Positions 24,169-33,300 of a DNA stretch of 64,000 nucleotides are shown here, piece by piece (position 1 is the first letter of the stretch; every line of letters starts with the position of its first letter). The DNA comes from an uncultured Bacilli bacterium (GTDB lineage Bacteria; Bacillota_I; Bacilli_A; RF39; UBA660). The notes below the pieces were generated by a model. It was given only the letters and a program-made list of their open reading frames with translations, did not search any database and was not told the origin of the DNA. The stretch spans positions 1 through 64,000 of the forward strand of contig CALVRC010000005.1 of NCBI GenBank assembly GCA_944358445.1, given 5' to 3'. Both the position numbers and the translations under genes were made by a program.

Positions 24169-25947
24169 GTGTTAGATAGATTTAAAGAATTTGAATTAAA
24201 AATTAAAATTGAAAATTTACCTTTGAATATAAAATATGAATATTTAAAAAGTCTCAATGAACTTTTGAAGACTTATGAATATTCTTTTTTTGCCTTTGAA
24301 GAAGGATTTAATAGTTTAAGGAAATCTTTTAATCATGATGTATATGTTTTTAATAAATCTATCTCTATTACTTTTAATTATTTGAAAGAAAAAGGAAATT
24401 TTTTAAATGTTGAGCAAGATAGTTTTATTTATAATTTTCTTTTAAAGAATATAGGAGTTTTAATATTTATGAAAGAAGATTATAGAGCTTATGATATTGT
24501 TTCAGAGCTTTTACTTGAAAAGAAATTTAATGTTTTTAAAATATCAGATGATTATATTTTGAAGTTAGAGGAAATTTTTTTACATTTAAAGAAATATGGT
24601 GATTTACCTGTTCAAACGGATAGAGAGTTTAAACTTAAATGTGGAACTTATATGGGAAGTTTTCTAGCGCATAATAAAAAACGAATATATATGCTTAAAG
24701 ATGGTAATGAATATGCTTATGCGATAAGTGAGTATTTTGAAAAAAAGTATTTGAGTTTTGAGGATAGGTTAAAAGAAGTTTATGAATATTTAGTGTACAA
24801 TGGTAGTTTACCTTATATAGGTGATAATAGGGTAAGATTTAGCAACGGAGAGGTAATAAGTTGTTTTATATCTCATAATAGAAAAAAAATAAGTTTAACG
24901 GATAATGATATGGCTAAAGAAATTACTATATATTTAAATTCTAGAAGATTAAATTTTAACGATAAATTGGAAGAATTATATGTTTATATAATTAATAATA
25001 ATGAAGTTAAGAGCGGATTATTTAGTGATGGTTCATATATGAAGAGTTTTATTTATGATAATAAAGAAAAATTGATTATAGAAAGTAAGTTTAATGATAG
25101 GGCTAAATATGTTTTAAATTGGTTTAATAATCTTAAGGTTAGTTTTAATGATAGATTAGATGAGATTATTTTGTTTTTTAATGAAAATGATTATTTACCT
25201 AATAAAAGTGATAAAAATATTTGCTTTTTAGATGGTGTTTATATGGGGTATTACATAAATAATCATTTAGATATGTTTAAACATTGTGGTATTAGTTATA
25301 TAGAGGATTATTTGATTAAAAAAGAAGCGAGTAAATTAAGTTTTGATGATAAGATAAATGAAATATATGAATATGTGGTAGAGTATAAATGTTTACCTGA
25401 TAAGAGCGTTAGGTTTAGTAATGATGAGATAATGATTTATTTTATTAGTCATAATATTAAGAAATTTTATTTAATGGATGATGAAAGAATTCGATTTATA
25501 TTAGAATATATCAAAGCTAGAAAAGGACTTAGTTTTGAAGAAAAAATATTAGAATTATATGATATTTGTTTGAATGATGACTTAACAAACATTAGTAAAT
25601 TTAGTGATGGGGTTAATATTAAAAGCTGGCTTAGTGATAATAAACAAAAATTAGAAGGATTTAAGGATAATGAAATTGTTTTATTTATATGGAAAAAGTG
25701 TTATAGGTTAACTTATGAAGAAAAATTAGCTGAAGCTTATGAATATATTAGTTTAAATGGTTATATTCCAGCTCAAAGTAATAAAGAGGTTTTGTTTAGT
25801 GATGGTTCATTTATAGGAATGTGGCTTTCTAATAATAAAAGGAAGATTTATTATGATGATATTATGAGAAATAAACTTTTAAAGATAAATGAAAATTATT
25901 TTTCAAAGTTGAAGTTTAATGATAAAAAATTAGTTAAGAAAATATAA
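24169..25947 (+). CDS. Cytoplasmic protein of about seven helicase-associated-like repeats
   Basis: 592 residues from a GTG start behind AAGGTGAT. From residue ~125 to the end there are about seven degenerate repeats of 60-70 residues. Each has the form F..(K/R)L.E.Y.Y....G.LP, then FSDG, then a helix like M.SWISNNK(R/K)K. The pattern (aromatic start, G.LP, DG, W.S..K/R) resembles the helicase-associated domain found behind some helicases, but no helicase domain is present. Binding of nucleic acid is a guess from that likeness. The N-terminal 120 residues are different and unknown. Confidence 0.7.
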   Translation: MLDRFKEFELKIKIENLPLNIKYEYLKSLNELLKTYEYSFFAFEEGFNSLRKSFNHDVYVFNKSISITFNYLKEKGNFLNVEQDSFIYNFLLKNIGVLIFMKEDYRAYDIVSELLLEKKFNVFKISDDYILKLEEIFLHLKKYGDLPVQTDREFKLKCGTYMGSFLAHNKKRIYMLKDGNEYAYAISEYFEKKYLSFEDRLKEVYEYLVYNGSLPYIGDNRVRFSNGEVISCFISHNRKKISLTDNDMAKEITIYLNSRRLNFNDKLEELYVYIINNNEVKSGLFSDGSYMKSFIYDNKEKLIIESKFNDRAKYVLNWFNNLKVSFNDRLDEIILFFNENDYLPNKSDKNICFLDGVYMGYYINNHLDMFKHCGISYIEDYLIKKEASKLSFDDKINEIYEYVVEYKCLPDKSVRFSNDEIMIYFISHNIKKFYLMDDERIRFILEYIKARKGLSFEEKILELYDICLNDDLTNISKFSDGVNIKSWLSDNKQKLEGFKDNEIVLFIWKKCYRLTYEEKLAEAYEYISLNGYIPAQSNKEVLFSDGSFIGMWLSNNKRKIYYDDIMRNKLLKINENYFSKLKFNDKKLVKKI

Positions 25948-25994
25948 TTTACAAAGGATTATTTTCATGATAAGATTTAAGTGGAGGAAAGAAT

Positions 25995-27083
25995 ATGAAG
26001 AAATTTATTAAATTGTTTTTGGTTTTACTTGTGACATTTATGAGTATTAGTAGTGTTCAAGCAAAGACAATTGATCATTTTTATGGGAAAATTGATAATG
26101 AAGTAGAGCTTGAAGATGATGTTAATGGGTCAGTAGTTTTAGTTAGTGAAAATACTGAAATGAAAAGTAAAGTGGAAGGTGTTAGTTTTTTACTTGGAAA
26201 TAAGGTTGTTTTTGATGGTAATAGTGAATATGGAGTATTTGTTGGTAATTCTGTAGAGGTTTCCGGAAAGGTTTTTAAGGATGCTTTTATTGGTGGTAAT
26301 ATTATTACAATTGAAAAGGATGCAGAATTACAAAGAGATACTATAATAGCTGGTGCTAATGTAGAAATTAGTGGTAATATTAGCCGTAATATTAGCATAT
26401 ATGCTTCAAGTGTTAGTTTTAAAGGAGCTAAGATTGAGGGAAATGTAAAGGTCCAAGCTGGAATGATTGAAGCTGATGATAAAACTGAAATTAATGGCAA
26501 TTTATCTTATCCAGAGGATGCTAATATAGATGTTTCTAAGGATATTATTAAAGGAGAGTTAATTAAGACTGATGCTTTAGCAAATAATGAAGATAGTTTT
26601 GCTACTATGATGATGAGTAAATTTTGGTCATTTATGTCTTTAATGCTTGTGTTTGCAGTTTTGAGCTTAATAGCTTCTAAGATGTTTTTAAGAGTACAGG
26701 AAGAATATGATAAATTTGATTTTAATAAAGGTTTAGAAACATTTACAAAAGGTTTAGTATTTTTGATTTTAATACCAATTATTATTTTCATTTTGTTCTT
26801 AATGAGTATCGGAATTCCACTAGCGTTAATTTTGCTTGCTTTGTATTTTATTATTATGTATTTATCTTTTATTTTTACAGGTTATTTATTGGGTTATAAG
26901 ATATGGCAAAGATTTTTTAATAATGATATTAATTTATTAGTAGTTGGTATTTTCGGGATTGCTATTTTATTTGTTTTAAGTTTGATACCTGGTATTAGTT
27001 TTATTGTATCAACACTTTCTATGATTATAGGTATTGGTATTATTTATGATACATTGTTAAAGAAATTTGGTTCTGATGAATAG
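25995..27083 (+). CDS. Bactofilin-like beta-helix protein with C-terminal membrane domain
   Basis: 362 residues. A signal peptide ends near VQAK (residue 24). Residues 30-195 form short repeats typical of a polymer-forming beta-helix (VEVSGKVFKDAFIGGN, ANVEISGNISRNI). From about 205 on there are roughly five membrane helices. Here the beta-helix would lie outside the membrane, whereas classical bactofilins are cytoplasmic. AGGAAAG precedes ATG. Role unknown, perhaps envelope organisation. Confidence 0.75.
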   Translation: MKKFIKLFLVLLVTFMSISSVQAKTIDHFYGKIDNEVELEDDVNGSVVLVSENTEMKSKVEGVSFLLGNKVVFDGNSEYGVFVGNSVEVSGKVFKDAFIGGNIITIEKDAELQRDTIIAGANVEISGNISRNISIYASSVSFKGAKIEGNVKVQAGMIEADDKTEINGNLSYPEDANIDVSKDIIKGELIKTDALANNEDSFATMMMSKFWSFMSLMLVFAVLSLIASKMFLRVQEEYDKFDFNKGLETFTKGLVFLILIPIIIFILFLMSIGIPLALILLALYFIIMYLSFIFTGYLLGYKIWQRFFNNDINLLVVGIFGIAILFVLSLIPGISFIVSTLSMIIGIGIIYDTLLKKFGSDE

Positions 27084-27139
27084 AACCTTTTTTGATACGT
27101 TTTATTATTAAATACATATAATATTTTGGGGTGAATAAA

Positions 27140-27595
27140 ATGTATACTATTTATCAAGTTCAAAATGGAGATACTTTAGCTAGTGTAGCAAGTAAATTTG
27201 GTATTTCTTTAGATATGCTTTCTAGTTTAAATGGTATTATGGTGGGAAGTGTTTTAAATCCAGGGGATTATATTGTGGTTCCTAGGATGCAGGTGGAAAA
27301 TCCTTATTTTATGGAATATACGGTAAAAAAAGGTGATAATATTTATGAGATAGCTAAAAAGTTTAATATTGATTCTAGTCAGCTTTTAAGACTTAATGGT
27401 TTGAATGATACTGATATTATTTATCCAAATCAAATAATTATGATTCCAAAAAATGAAGTGAGATTTTATATAACAAAGCCGGATGATACTTTGAATAAGG
27501 TAACAAGAGAATTGAATGTTAGTGCTAATGAACTTGCTAGAGCAAATGAAATAATTTATTTGGTAAACGATCAATTATTGGTCTATAAAAAATAA
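27140..27595 (+). CDS. Protein of three LysM domains without signal peptide
   Basis: 151 residues: LysM 1 (about 2-48, YQVQNGDTLASVASKFGIS), LysM 2 (58-103, YTVKKGDNIYEIAKKFNID) and a weaker LysM 3 (106-150). There is no export signal with either start (GTG 27131 or ATG 27140; the ATG is behind TTGGGGTG). LysM binds GlcNAc-containing glycans such as peptidoglycan. A protein without export signal could act on spore or released-wall material, as SafA does. Confidence 0.85.
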   Translation: MYTIYQVQNGDTLASVASKFGISLDMLSSLNGIMVGSVLNPGDYIVVPRMQVENPYFMEYTVKKGDNIYEIAKKFNIDSSQLLRLNGLNDTDIIYPNQIIMIPKNEVRFYITKPDDTLNKVTRELNVSANELARANEIIYLVNDQLLVYKK

Positions 27596-27671
27596 AGTTT
27601 TTAATGCTTTGTTTTTTATTTGCCTTTTTTTTTAAGTTATTTTGTTATATAATATTTATGATGGTGGTAAG

Positions 27672-28079
27672 ATGAAGAAATTATTTTTATTAATAATAAG
27701 TTTATTTATGTTAACTGGATGTTCTGGTAATACAACGTATGATGAGATTGATTATAAAGAGTTAAATAGTATGCTTGATGATAAAGAGAGTTTTATTTTA
27801 TTTATTGGCTCAAGTACGTGCAGTGCATGTGCAACGTATGAAGGAACTTTAAACTCAGTTATTGAAGATTATGGAACAGATGTTAAATACATTGATTTGT
27901 CTAAACTTTCTAGTGCTGAGGAATCTAGTATTACTAGTCAATTTCCTATAACTGGAACTCCAACAACTGTTTTTATAGAAAAAGGTGAGGAAGAAGATAC
28001 TCATAATAGAATTGTTGGTAGTGCAAAGAAGAGTAAAATTATAGAAAAATTTAAAGAAAACGGATATATAAAGGGTTGA
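27672..28079 (+). CDS. Thioredoxin-like lipoprotein
   Basis: 135 residues. ATG 27672 is behind GGTGGTAAG. The signal sequence ends in lipobox MLTGC. The thioredoxin fold has STCSACATYE (CxxC) and the cis-Pro segment ITGTPTTVFI. It should act as a redox protein on the outer face of the membrane. It precedes the Clp-like ATPase by 4 bases, and another thioredoxin-like membrane protein lies on the other side. Confidence 0.85.
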   Translation: MKKLFLLIISLFMLTGCSGNTTYDEIDYKELNSMLDDKESFILFIGSSTCSACATYEGTLNSVIEDYGTDVKYIDLSKLSSAEESSITSQFPITGTPTTVFIEKGEEEDTHNRIVGSAKKSKIIEKFKENGYIKG

Positions 28080-28083
28080 TAAA

Positions 28084-29223
28084 ATGAATGAAAGTAATAT
28101 GAATAATCAAAATAATATGAATAGTCAAAATAATATGAATAATCAAAATAATATTAATGTTGTTAATCCAATTTATAATAATATTTCTACTGGTAATATT
28201 AGTAGTGTTATGGGTAATAATGTTAATGGGGGTATAAATGTTTCTATGGATAGTAATGTTATGCCGATAGATCCTGATGAGTATCCAATTCTTACAAGTT
28301 ATTGTGAGAATTTGACTACTAAAAAGTATGTTACTAATCCGGCTATTGCTCGTGAAGAAGAAATTAAGAAAACGATGCTAGTTTTACTTACACCTGATAA
28401 ATCAGCTTTGCTTATAGGTAAACCTGGTATTGGTAAAACTGCTATTGTTGAGGGTATAGCTTATAAAATTCAAAGAGGGGATGTTCCTAATGCTTTGAAA
28501 GGATTTAATATTTTTAAGATTAATACTTCTTCTATGTTAGGTAATATGGTTGTTAATGGAAAACCTGAATCTGTTACTAACTTAATTGTATCTGAGCTTA
28601 AAAGATGTCCTAAGGCTATTTTGTTTATTGATGAGGTGCATACTTTAATTGGTGGATCTAAAGACGGACCTATGGATTTAGCTAATATTTTGAAACCGGC
28701 TTTAGACCGTGGAGATATTAAAGCAATTGGTGCGACAACGACTATTGAGTATGAGACATATATTGTTCGTGATAGAGCTTTTTTAAGACGTTTTGATAGA
28801 ATTGATGTTGCAGAGCCGGATAGAGAAGCGACTATACAAATTTTACTTGGTACAATTCCTAAGATAGAGTATAAAACTGGTATTAAAATGATGAATAATA
28901 GTTTTATTACAAGGATGCTTATGGAGTCTATTGTTGATGCGACTAGTGAATATAAAAGAGTATATGGACTTTCTGCGATGTATCCAGACGTTTCTCTTTC
29001 TGTTTTATCAGGTGCTTTTTCAAATGCGCTTTTTGAAAATAAACCAGAAGTTGGGATTGAAGATGTTTATGTCGCAATTAGAGATAGTAAAAGAATTTAT
29101 CCTGATAGTAGAGTTAAAGAATGTTCAGCTTTTAGAGAGAAGTTTTTGAGAATATGTGAAGATAGGAAAATTGTTTTACCCGATGTGAAACTAGAAGATA
29201 TAGATGATGAAAATGAGCTTTAA
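28084..29223 (+). CDS. Stand-alone Clp-type AAA+ ATPase (D1 module only)
   Basis: 379 residues. The first 60 are Asn/Met-rich and repetitive (NNQNNMNSQNNMNN). Then comes a Clp/Hsp100 D1 domain: Walker A IGKPGIGKT (residues 111-119), Walker B ILFIDEVH (Asp183, Glu184), sensor AIGATTT and arginine finger RDRAFLRRFDR (229-239). It lacks the Clp N-domain, middle domain, D2 and any ClpP loop. The thioredoxin-like lipoprotein gene ends 4 bases upstream. Its target is unknown. Confidence 0.82.
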   Translation: MNESNMNNQNNMNSQNNMNNQNNINVVNPIYNNISTGNISSVMGNNVNGGINVSMDSNVMPIDPDEYPILTSYCENLTTKKYVTNPAIAREEEIKKTMLVLLTPDKSALLIGKPGIGKTAIVEGIAYKIQRGDVPNALKGFNIFKINTSSMLGNMVVNGKPESVTNLIVSELKRCPKAILFIDEVHTLIGGSKDGPMDLANILKPALDRGDIKAIGATTTIEYETYIVRDRAFLRRFDRIDVAEPDREATIQILLGTIPKIEYKTGIKMMNNSFITRMLMESIVDATSEYKRVYGLSAMYPDVSLSVLSGAFSNALFENKPEVGIEDVYVAIRDSKRIYPDSRVKECSAFREKFLRICEDRKIVLPDVKLEDIDDENEL

Positions 29224-29269
29224 TTTTTAAAAATTCATCATATAATTAAATGTAGATTGGAGGGTGTAT

Positions 29270-29776
29270 ATGAAAAAAGAAATACCTTTAAAAAATTATT
29301 TTATTTTGATACTTGTTATTTTATTAACTATTTTAGCCGTATTTTATATGAGGGATTGGTATAATACTTCTAAAGAATTTTATGCACAAAATTCGGTGAT
29401 GACTAAGGTGGTTAGAGAAATAAAAAATGATGAAATTTCTAATTATATTTTAGAAAATCAAAAATTTATTTTGTATGTTTCTTCTGGGCGAAATACTAAT
29501 ATTAAAAGTTTTGAGGATGAATTTAAAAATTTAATTCAAAAAATGGATTTAGGAGAAAATGTTTTATATATGAATTTAGATGAAGTTGATGTCAGTGATT
29601 TTTATAATTCATTAAATAGTTATGCGTCTAGCACAAAAGTTAAAAATCAGATTGCAAGTTCAGATGCTAGTATGTATGTTTTTACTGATGGTAAATTAAC
29701 TATGCTTTTAAATAATGTAAATAATTATTCTATGAAAAGACTTGAATCTATAATTGATAGGTGGGAGATAAAATAA
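29270..29776 (+). CDS. Membrane-anchored thioredoxin-fold-like protein lacking CxxC
   Basis: 168 residues. ATG 29270 is behind GGAGGGTG. There is an N-terminal helix (about 8-27), then an outside domain with FILYVSSGRN where a thioredoxin would have CxxC, and MYVFTDGKLTMLLNN as the later strand. It looks like a redox-dead thioredoxin fold; this reading is tentative. Its TAA shares a base with the ATG of trmL (TAATG). Confidence 0.65.
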   Translation: MKKEIPLKNYFILILVILLTILAVFYMRDWYNTSKEFYAQNSVMTKVVREIKNDEISNYILENQKFILYVSSGRNTNIKSFEDEFKNLIQKMDLGENVLYMNLDEVDVSDFYNSLNSYASSTKVKNQIASSDASMYVFTDGKLTMLLNNVNNYSMKRLESIIDRWEIK

Positions 29777-30282
29777 TGCGTAATGTAGTACTTTATGAGC
29801 CAGAAATTCCACAAAATACCGGAAATATTATGCGTACATGTGCGGCTACTAATACTAAACTTCATCTAATTAAACCTTTGGGCTTTAGTTTAGATGAAAA
29901 ATCTATTAAACGTAGTGGTGCTAATTATATTAATGAGTGTGATTATACTATATATGAAAATTGGAATGATTTTTTGAGTAAAAATAGTGGAACCTTTTAT
30001 TTTTTAACAAGATATGGTCACAAACCACATTCTTCATTTGATTATAGTGATAAGAGTGAAAATATTTATTTGGTATTTGGAAGGGAAAGTACTGGTATTC
30101 CAAAAGAAATATTAAAAGATCATTTAGATACTTGTCTTAGAATTCCAATGACAGATAAAGTTAGGGCTTTAAATTTATCAAATACTGTTGCAATTATGGT
30201 GTATGAAGTTTTAAGGCAGCAGAACTATGAAGGACTATTTTTTGATGAGCCTTTTAAAGGAAGAGATTATCTAGAAAGATAG
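29776..30282 (+). CDS. trmL: tRNA (cytidine(34)-2'-O)-methyltransferase
   Basis: 168 residues with the SpoU-family knot motifs in TrmL order: VVLYEPEIPQNTGNIMRTCA at the start, LVFGRESTGIPKEIL (about 101-115) and IPMTDKVRALNLSNTVAIM (about 124-142). Length and absence of extra RNA-binding domains fit TrmL, which methylates the wobble base of tRNA-Leu. The start overlaps the previous stop by one base and follows GTGGGAGAT. Confidence 0.93.
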   Translation: MRNVVLYEPEIPQNTGNIMRTCAATNTKLHLIKPLGFSLDEKSIKRSGANYINECDYTIYENWNDFLSKNSGTFYFLTRYGHKPHSSFDYSDKSENIYLVFGRESTGIPKEILKDHLDTCLRIPMTDKVRALNLSNTVAIMVYEVLRQQNYEGLFFDEPFKGRDYLER

Positions 30283-30342
30283 GACTTGAAAAGTAGCAAA
30301 AAAAATGATATTATGTGTTTATAATAGGAAGGGGTAATTTTA

Positions 30343-30927
30343 ATGGAAATATTTTCAAATTGGATATTTTGGGTTGTTTTAGCGTCTATTGTATTTGTTT
30401 TAGCTTTAATTGGTTATTTAACTGAAAGTATGAAAAAAGATAAGAAAGATGATAAGAAAAAGGAAGAGCCTGATGTGGTACTAGAGGTAACTACTTCTGT
30501 AACTCCAGAAACAAATGAAGTTAATATTCCAGCTCAAAATGATGATTGGACTACTATGCCAAAGGTTGATAGTTCACTTGAGGAAGTTAAGGTTGATTCT
30601 ATTAGTGAGGTTGCTGATAGTACAAATAGTGCGGATAGTGTATTTACATCACCAGTTAGTGATACAGAGGTGTCTACTTTAGAGCCAGTTACTCCTGAAG
30701 TTCAAGGGCTTAATGTAGAAACTCCTGCTATGTCTTTAAATAATGAATCAGTAAATGAATCAGTTTCTAGTGATAATGTTACTATGGAAACACCTTTAGA
30801 GGTAAGACCAGAGGCAACTACTCAAGAGACTCCTTTAGTTGATACTAGTGCACAAGAGACACCAATAGAAACATTAAATACAGATGATACACAAGCTGAA
30901 AAAAATTCAGATATTTGGAATTTATAA
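30343..30927 (+). CDS. Hypothetical membrane-anchored low-complexity protein
   Basis: 194 residues. One helix at about 5-27, then a Lys/Asp-rich cytoplasmic linker (KKDKKDDKKKEE), then a long Thr/Glu/Val/Ser-rich disordered tail with repeats of the kind TPE, ETP and TSA. It ends with DIWNL. The topology suggests the helix holds a cytosolic disordered tail. No family recognised. GGAAGGGG precedes ATG. Confidence 0.7.
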   Translation: MEIFSNWIFWVVLASIVFVLALIGYLTESMKKDKKDDKKKEEPDVVLEVTTSVTPETNEVNIPAQNDDWTTMPKVDSSLEEVKVDSISEVADSTNSADSVFTSPVSDTEVSTLEPVTPEVQGLNVETPAMSLNNESVNESVSSDNVTMETPLEVRPEATTQETPLVDTSAQETPIETLNTDDTQAEKNSDIWNL

Positions 30928-30950
30928 AAAGATGAGTTTCATCTTTTTTT
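30926..30950 (+). terminator. Intrinsic terminator
   Basis: AAAAAGATGA pairs with TCATCTTTTT around GTT, followed by T residues. Confidence 0.88.
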
Positions 30951-31051
30951 ACATGGGTTACTTTAGTTTTTTTTGTTTTTGAAAAAAAATAAAGGGTTTT
31001 ATCAAGCTCTTAAGTATGATATAATTAATTAAGTTAGATGGAGGTTATTAA

Positions 31052-31861
31052 ATGACGATAGAAACATTAGTTGAATTAGCTAGAAAAATACTCGATATTT
31101 TACTAGTATGGGCATTATTTTATTTTATTTTAAAAAGTTTAAGAAAAAATGTAAAAATGATTATGCTTTTTAAAGGTATTTTAATTATTGTAGTTACAAA
31201 AATTTTGGCTGATGTCTTGGATTTGGTGACAATTGGCTATTTAATTGACTATGTCATTGAATGGGCGCCACTTGCTTTAATCATTATATTTCAGCCAGAA
31301 ATTAGAGATGCTTTGGAACAGTTAGGTAGAGCTCAATTACTTGGAAGACATAAAACGCTTTCTCTTACTGAACTTGAAAAATCAATTGGTGAAATTACAA
31401 GTTCAGTTGATTATATGAGAAAAATGCGTATTGGTGCTTTAATTGTTATTGAAAGAGAAAATAGTTTAGCTAGTTATGTAGAAAAGGCACAAAAGATATA
31501 TGCGGACATATCAGGTCCACTTTTGTCTTCTATTTTCTTTACTAATAATCCACTTCATGATGGTGGAGTTATTATCAGAGGTGATAAGATAATATGTGCG
31601 GGAGCTGTTTTCCCAACTAGTGATAGTATGGCAATTAGTAAAAGGTTGGGTACACGTCACAGAGCTGCTTTAGGAATTGCTGAAAGAACTGATGCAATTG
31701 CGCTTGTTGTTTCAGAGGAGACTAGTAGAATTTCTATAGCAATGAATGGAGAACTTATTTATAATCTTTCTTTGGATGAAGTTAGAATTCGTTTGTTAGA
31801 AGCTTTAGCACCTTCACATAAAATTTTAGACGGAGCGAAAGAAGGTGGAATAAATGAATAA
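31052..31861 (+). CDS. cdaA: Diadenylate cyclase CdaA
   Basis: 269 residues. Three N-terminal membrane helices (to about residue 80) are followed by the DAC domain: PLHDGGVII with Asp170 and GTRHRAALG with Arg202-His203-Arg204. It makes c-di-AMP from two ATP. The usual DGA motif reads DGG here (170-172), a mild change. It overlaps cdaR by 8 bases, as in other Firmicutes; glmM, the common third gene, does not follow. Confidence 0.95.
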   Translation: MTIETLVELARKILDILLVWALFYFILKSLRKNVKMIMLFKGILIIVVTKILADVLDLVTIGYLIDYVIEWAPLALIIIFQPEIRDALEQLGRAQLLGRHKTLSLTELEKSIGEITSSVDYMRKMRIGALIVIERENSLASYVEKAQKIYADISGPLLSSIFFTNNPLHDGGVIIRGDKIICAGAVFPTSDSMAISKRLGTRHRAALGIAERTDAIALVVSEETSRISIAMNGELIYNLSLDEVRIRLLEALAPSHKILDGAKEGGINE

Positions 31862-33212
31862 GAAACCAGGAATATTTAAAAGAATAGCTCGTTTTATTGA
31901 TAAGAAAATTGTTGTTCCAGTAACAAAAGTTATTATGAAAGTTGGTAAGAAGCTTGGTGGTTCTAATAGGTCACTTGAGACTTGGCTTTCTAGAAGTAAT
32001 ACATTACTTTTTGTTTCTTTGTTTTTTGCTTTATTAGTATTTATTTTATTTGACCAAAAAACTTTGATGTTTAACGATACGAGTGCGGAAGTTTTAAAAG
32101 ATCAAGCTGTTGAGGCGGTTTATAACGAAGAAGCTTATGTAGTTGAAGGTTTACCTGATAAGGTTGATATTACTCTTATGGGAAGTAGAAGCGATTTGTT
32201 TATTGCAAAGCAATCAACTACTTCAAAGGTTACAGTTGATTTAACTGGTTTAAAACCTGGTACTCATAAGGTTAATATTGAATATATGAGACCAAATGAT
32301 TCTGTTGATTATAGTGTTAATCCTTCTGTAGCAACAGTTAATATTTATCCTAAGGTTTCTGAATCTAAGACATTAACTACTGATTTATTGAATCAAGATA
32401 GTTTGGATTCAAAATTGGTTGTTGATAATGTAAAACCTGAAGTTGATAAAGTTGTTATAAAGGGAACTGATGATGAAAATGCTATTAATAGTTTGACAAA
32501 GGTTGCTACTGTTAAGGCGTTAGTTGATGTTTCTAGTTTGAATAATCAAGATGTTGGAACGGTTACTTTGAAAGATGTACCACTTAAGGCTTATGATTCA
32601 AATGGTAATAGTTTAGATATCGAAATTGTTCCTTCTAAAATAGAAGTTAGTGTAGATTTATCATCTCCTAGCAAAACAGTTCCTATTAGAGTTGTTCCAA
32701 AAGGGGATATTACCTTTGGTAAGGCTATTAGTTCTATTTCACTTAGTCAAAGTAATGTAACTGTTTATGGTAAGCAAGAGGTATTGGACGAATTAGAGTA
32801 TGTACCTGTAAATGTTGATGTGGATGGTTTAAAAGATGATAGAGAATATAAGCTTGAACTTGATAAGCCTAAGGGTGTTAAATCTATGAGCATTAATAAT
32901 GTAACTGTAGGTATAACTTTAGGCACTTCTACTGATAAAGATATTAATAATGTAAATATTGATGTTCGTAATTTAGATGATAAGTATAGTGTTCAAGGTT
33001 TATCACAAAATGATATTCAAGTTACAGTTAATGTTAAAGGAGTTGAATCGGTACTTAATAATTTACAAGCTGAAGATATTACGGCTTATATTGATTTAAA
33101 AGATTATAAACCAGGTGAATATGAAGTTGAAGTAAAAGTTGAAGGTACTGATCCTAAGGTACAGTATTTATCTAAAACCAAAAAGGTTAAAATTAGAGTT
33201 GTTGAAAAGTAG
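31854..33212 (+). CDS. cdaR: CdaA regulator CdaR (YbbR repeats)
   Basis: 452 residues. A basic cytoplasmic N-terminus, one helix (TLLFVSLFFALLVFILF, about 50-66), then four YbbR-like beta repeats outside. Recurrent segments such as VDLTGLKPGTHKV, VDVSSLNNQDVGTV, VNVDVDGLKDDREY and IDLKDYKPGEYEV mark them. The family binds and tunes CdaA in the membrane. ATG 31854 lies in the end of cdaA. Confidence 0.93.
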   Translation: MNKKPGIFKRIARFIDKKIVVPVTKVIMKVGKKLGGSNRSLETWLSRSNTLLFVSLFFALLVFILFDQKTLMFNDTSAEVLKDQAVEAVYNEEAYVVEGLPDKVDITLMGSRSDLFIAKQSTTSKVTVDLTGLKPGTHKVNIEYMRPNDSVDYSVNPSVATVNIYPKVSESKTLTTDLLNQDSLDSKLVVDNVKPEVDKVVIKGTDDENAINSLTKVATVKALVDVSSLNNQDVGTVTLKDVPLKAYDSNGNSLDIEIVPSKIEVSVDLSSPSKTVPIRVVPKGDITFGKAISSISLSQSNVTVYGKQEVLDELEYVPVNVDVDGLKDDREYKLELDKPKGVKSMSINNVTVGITLGTSTDKDINNVNIDVRNLDDKYSVQGLSQNDIQVTVNVKGVESVLNNLQAEDITAYIDLKDYKPGEYEVEVKVEGTDPKVQYLSKTKKVKIRVVEK

Positions 33213-33220
33213 TATATAAG

Positions 33221-33248
33221 ACCATGTTTAAACTAAACATGGTTTTTT
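33221..33248 (+). terminator. Terminator of cdaA-cdaR
   Basis: ACCATGTTT (33221-33229) pairs with AAACATGGT (33235-33243), followed by TTTTT. Confidence 0.9.
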
Positions 33249-33300
33249 GTAAATTGTACTGTATAATAAATTTTGATATAATATTTTAGAGGTGTTAATT

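Noticed and set aside
26081-26791. Open frames on the minus strand across the bactofilin-like gene
   Set aside because: No ribosome sites, Ser/Leu/Ile-rich shadow translation of the plus-strand gene.
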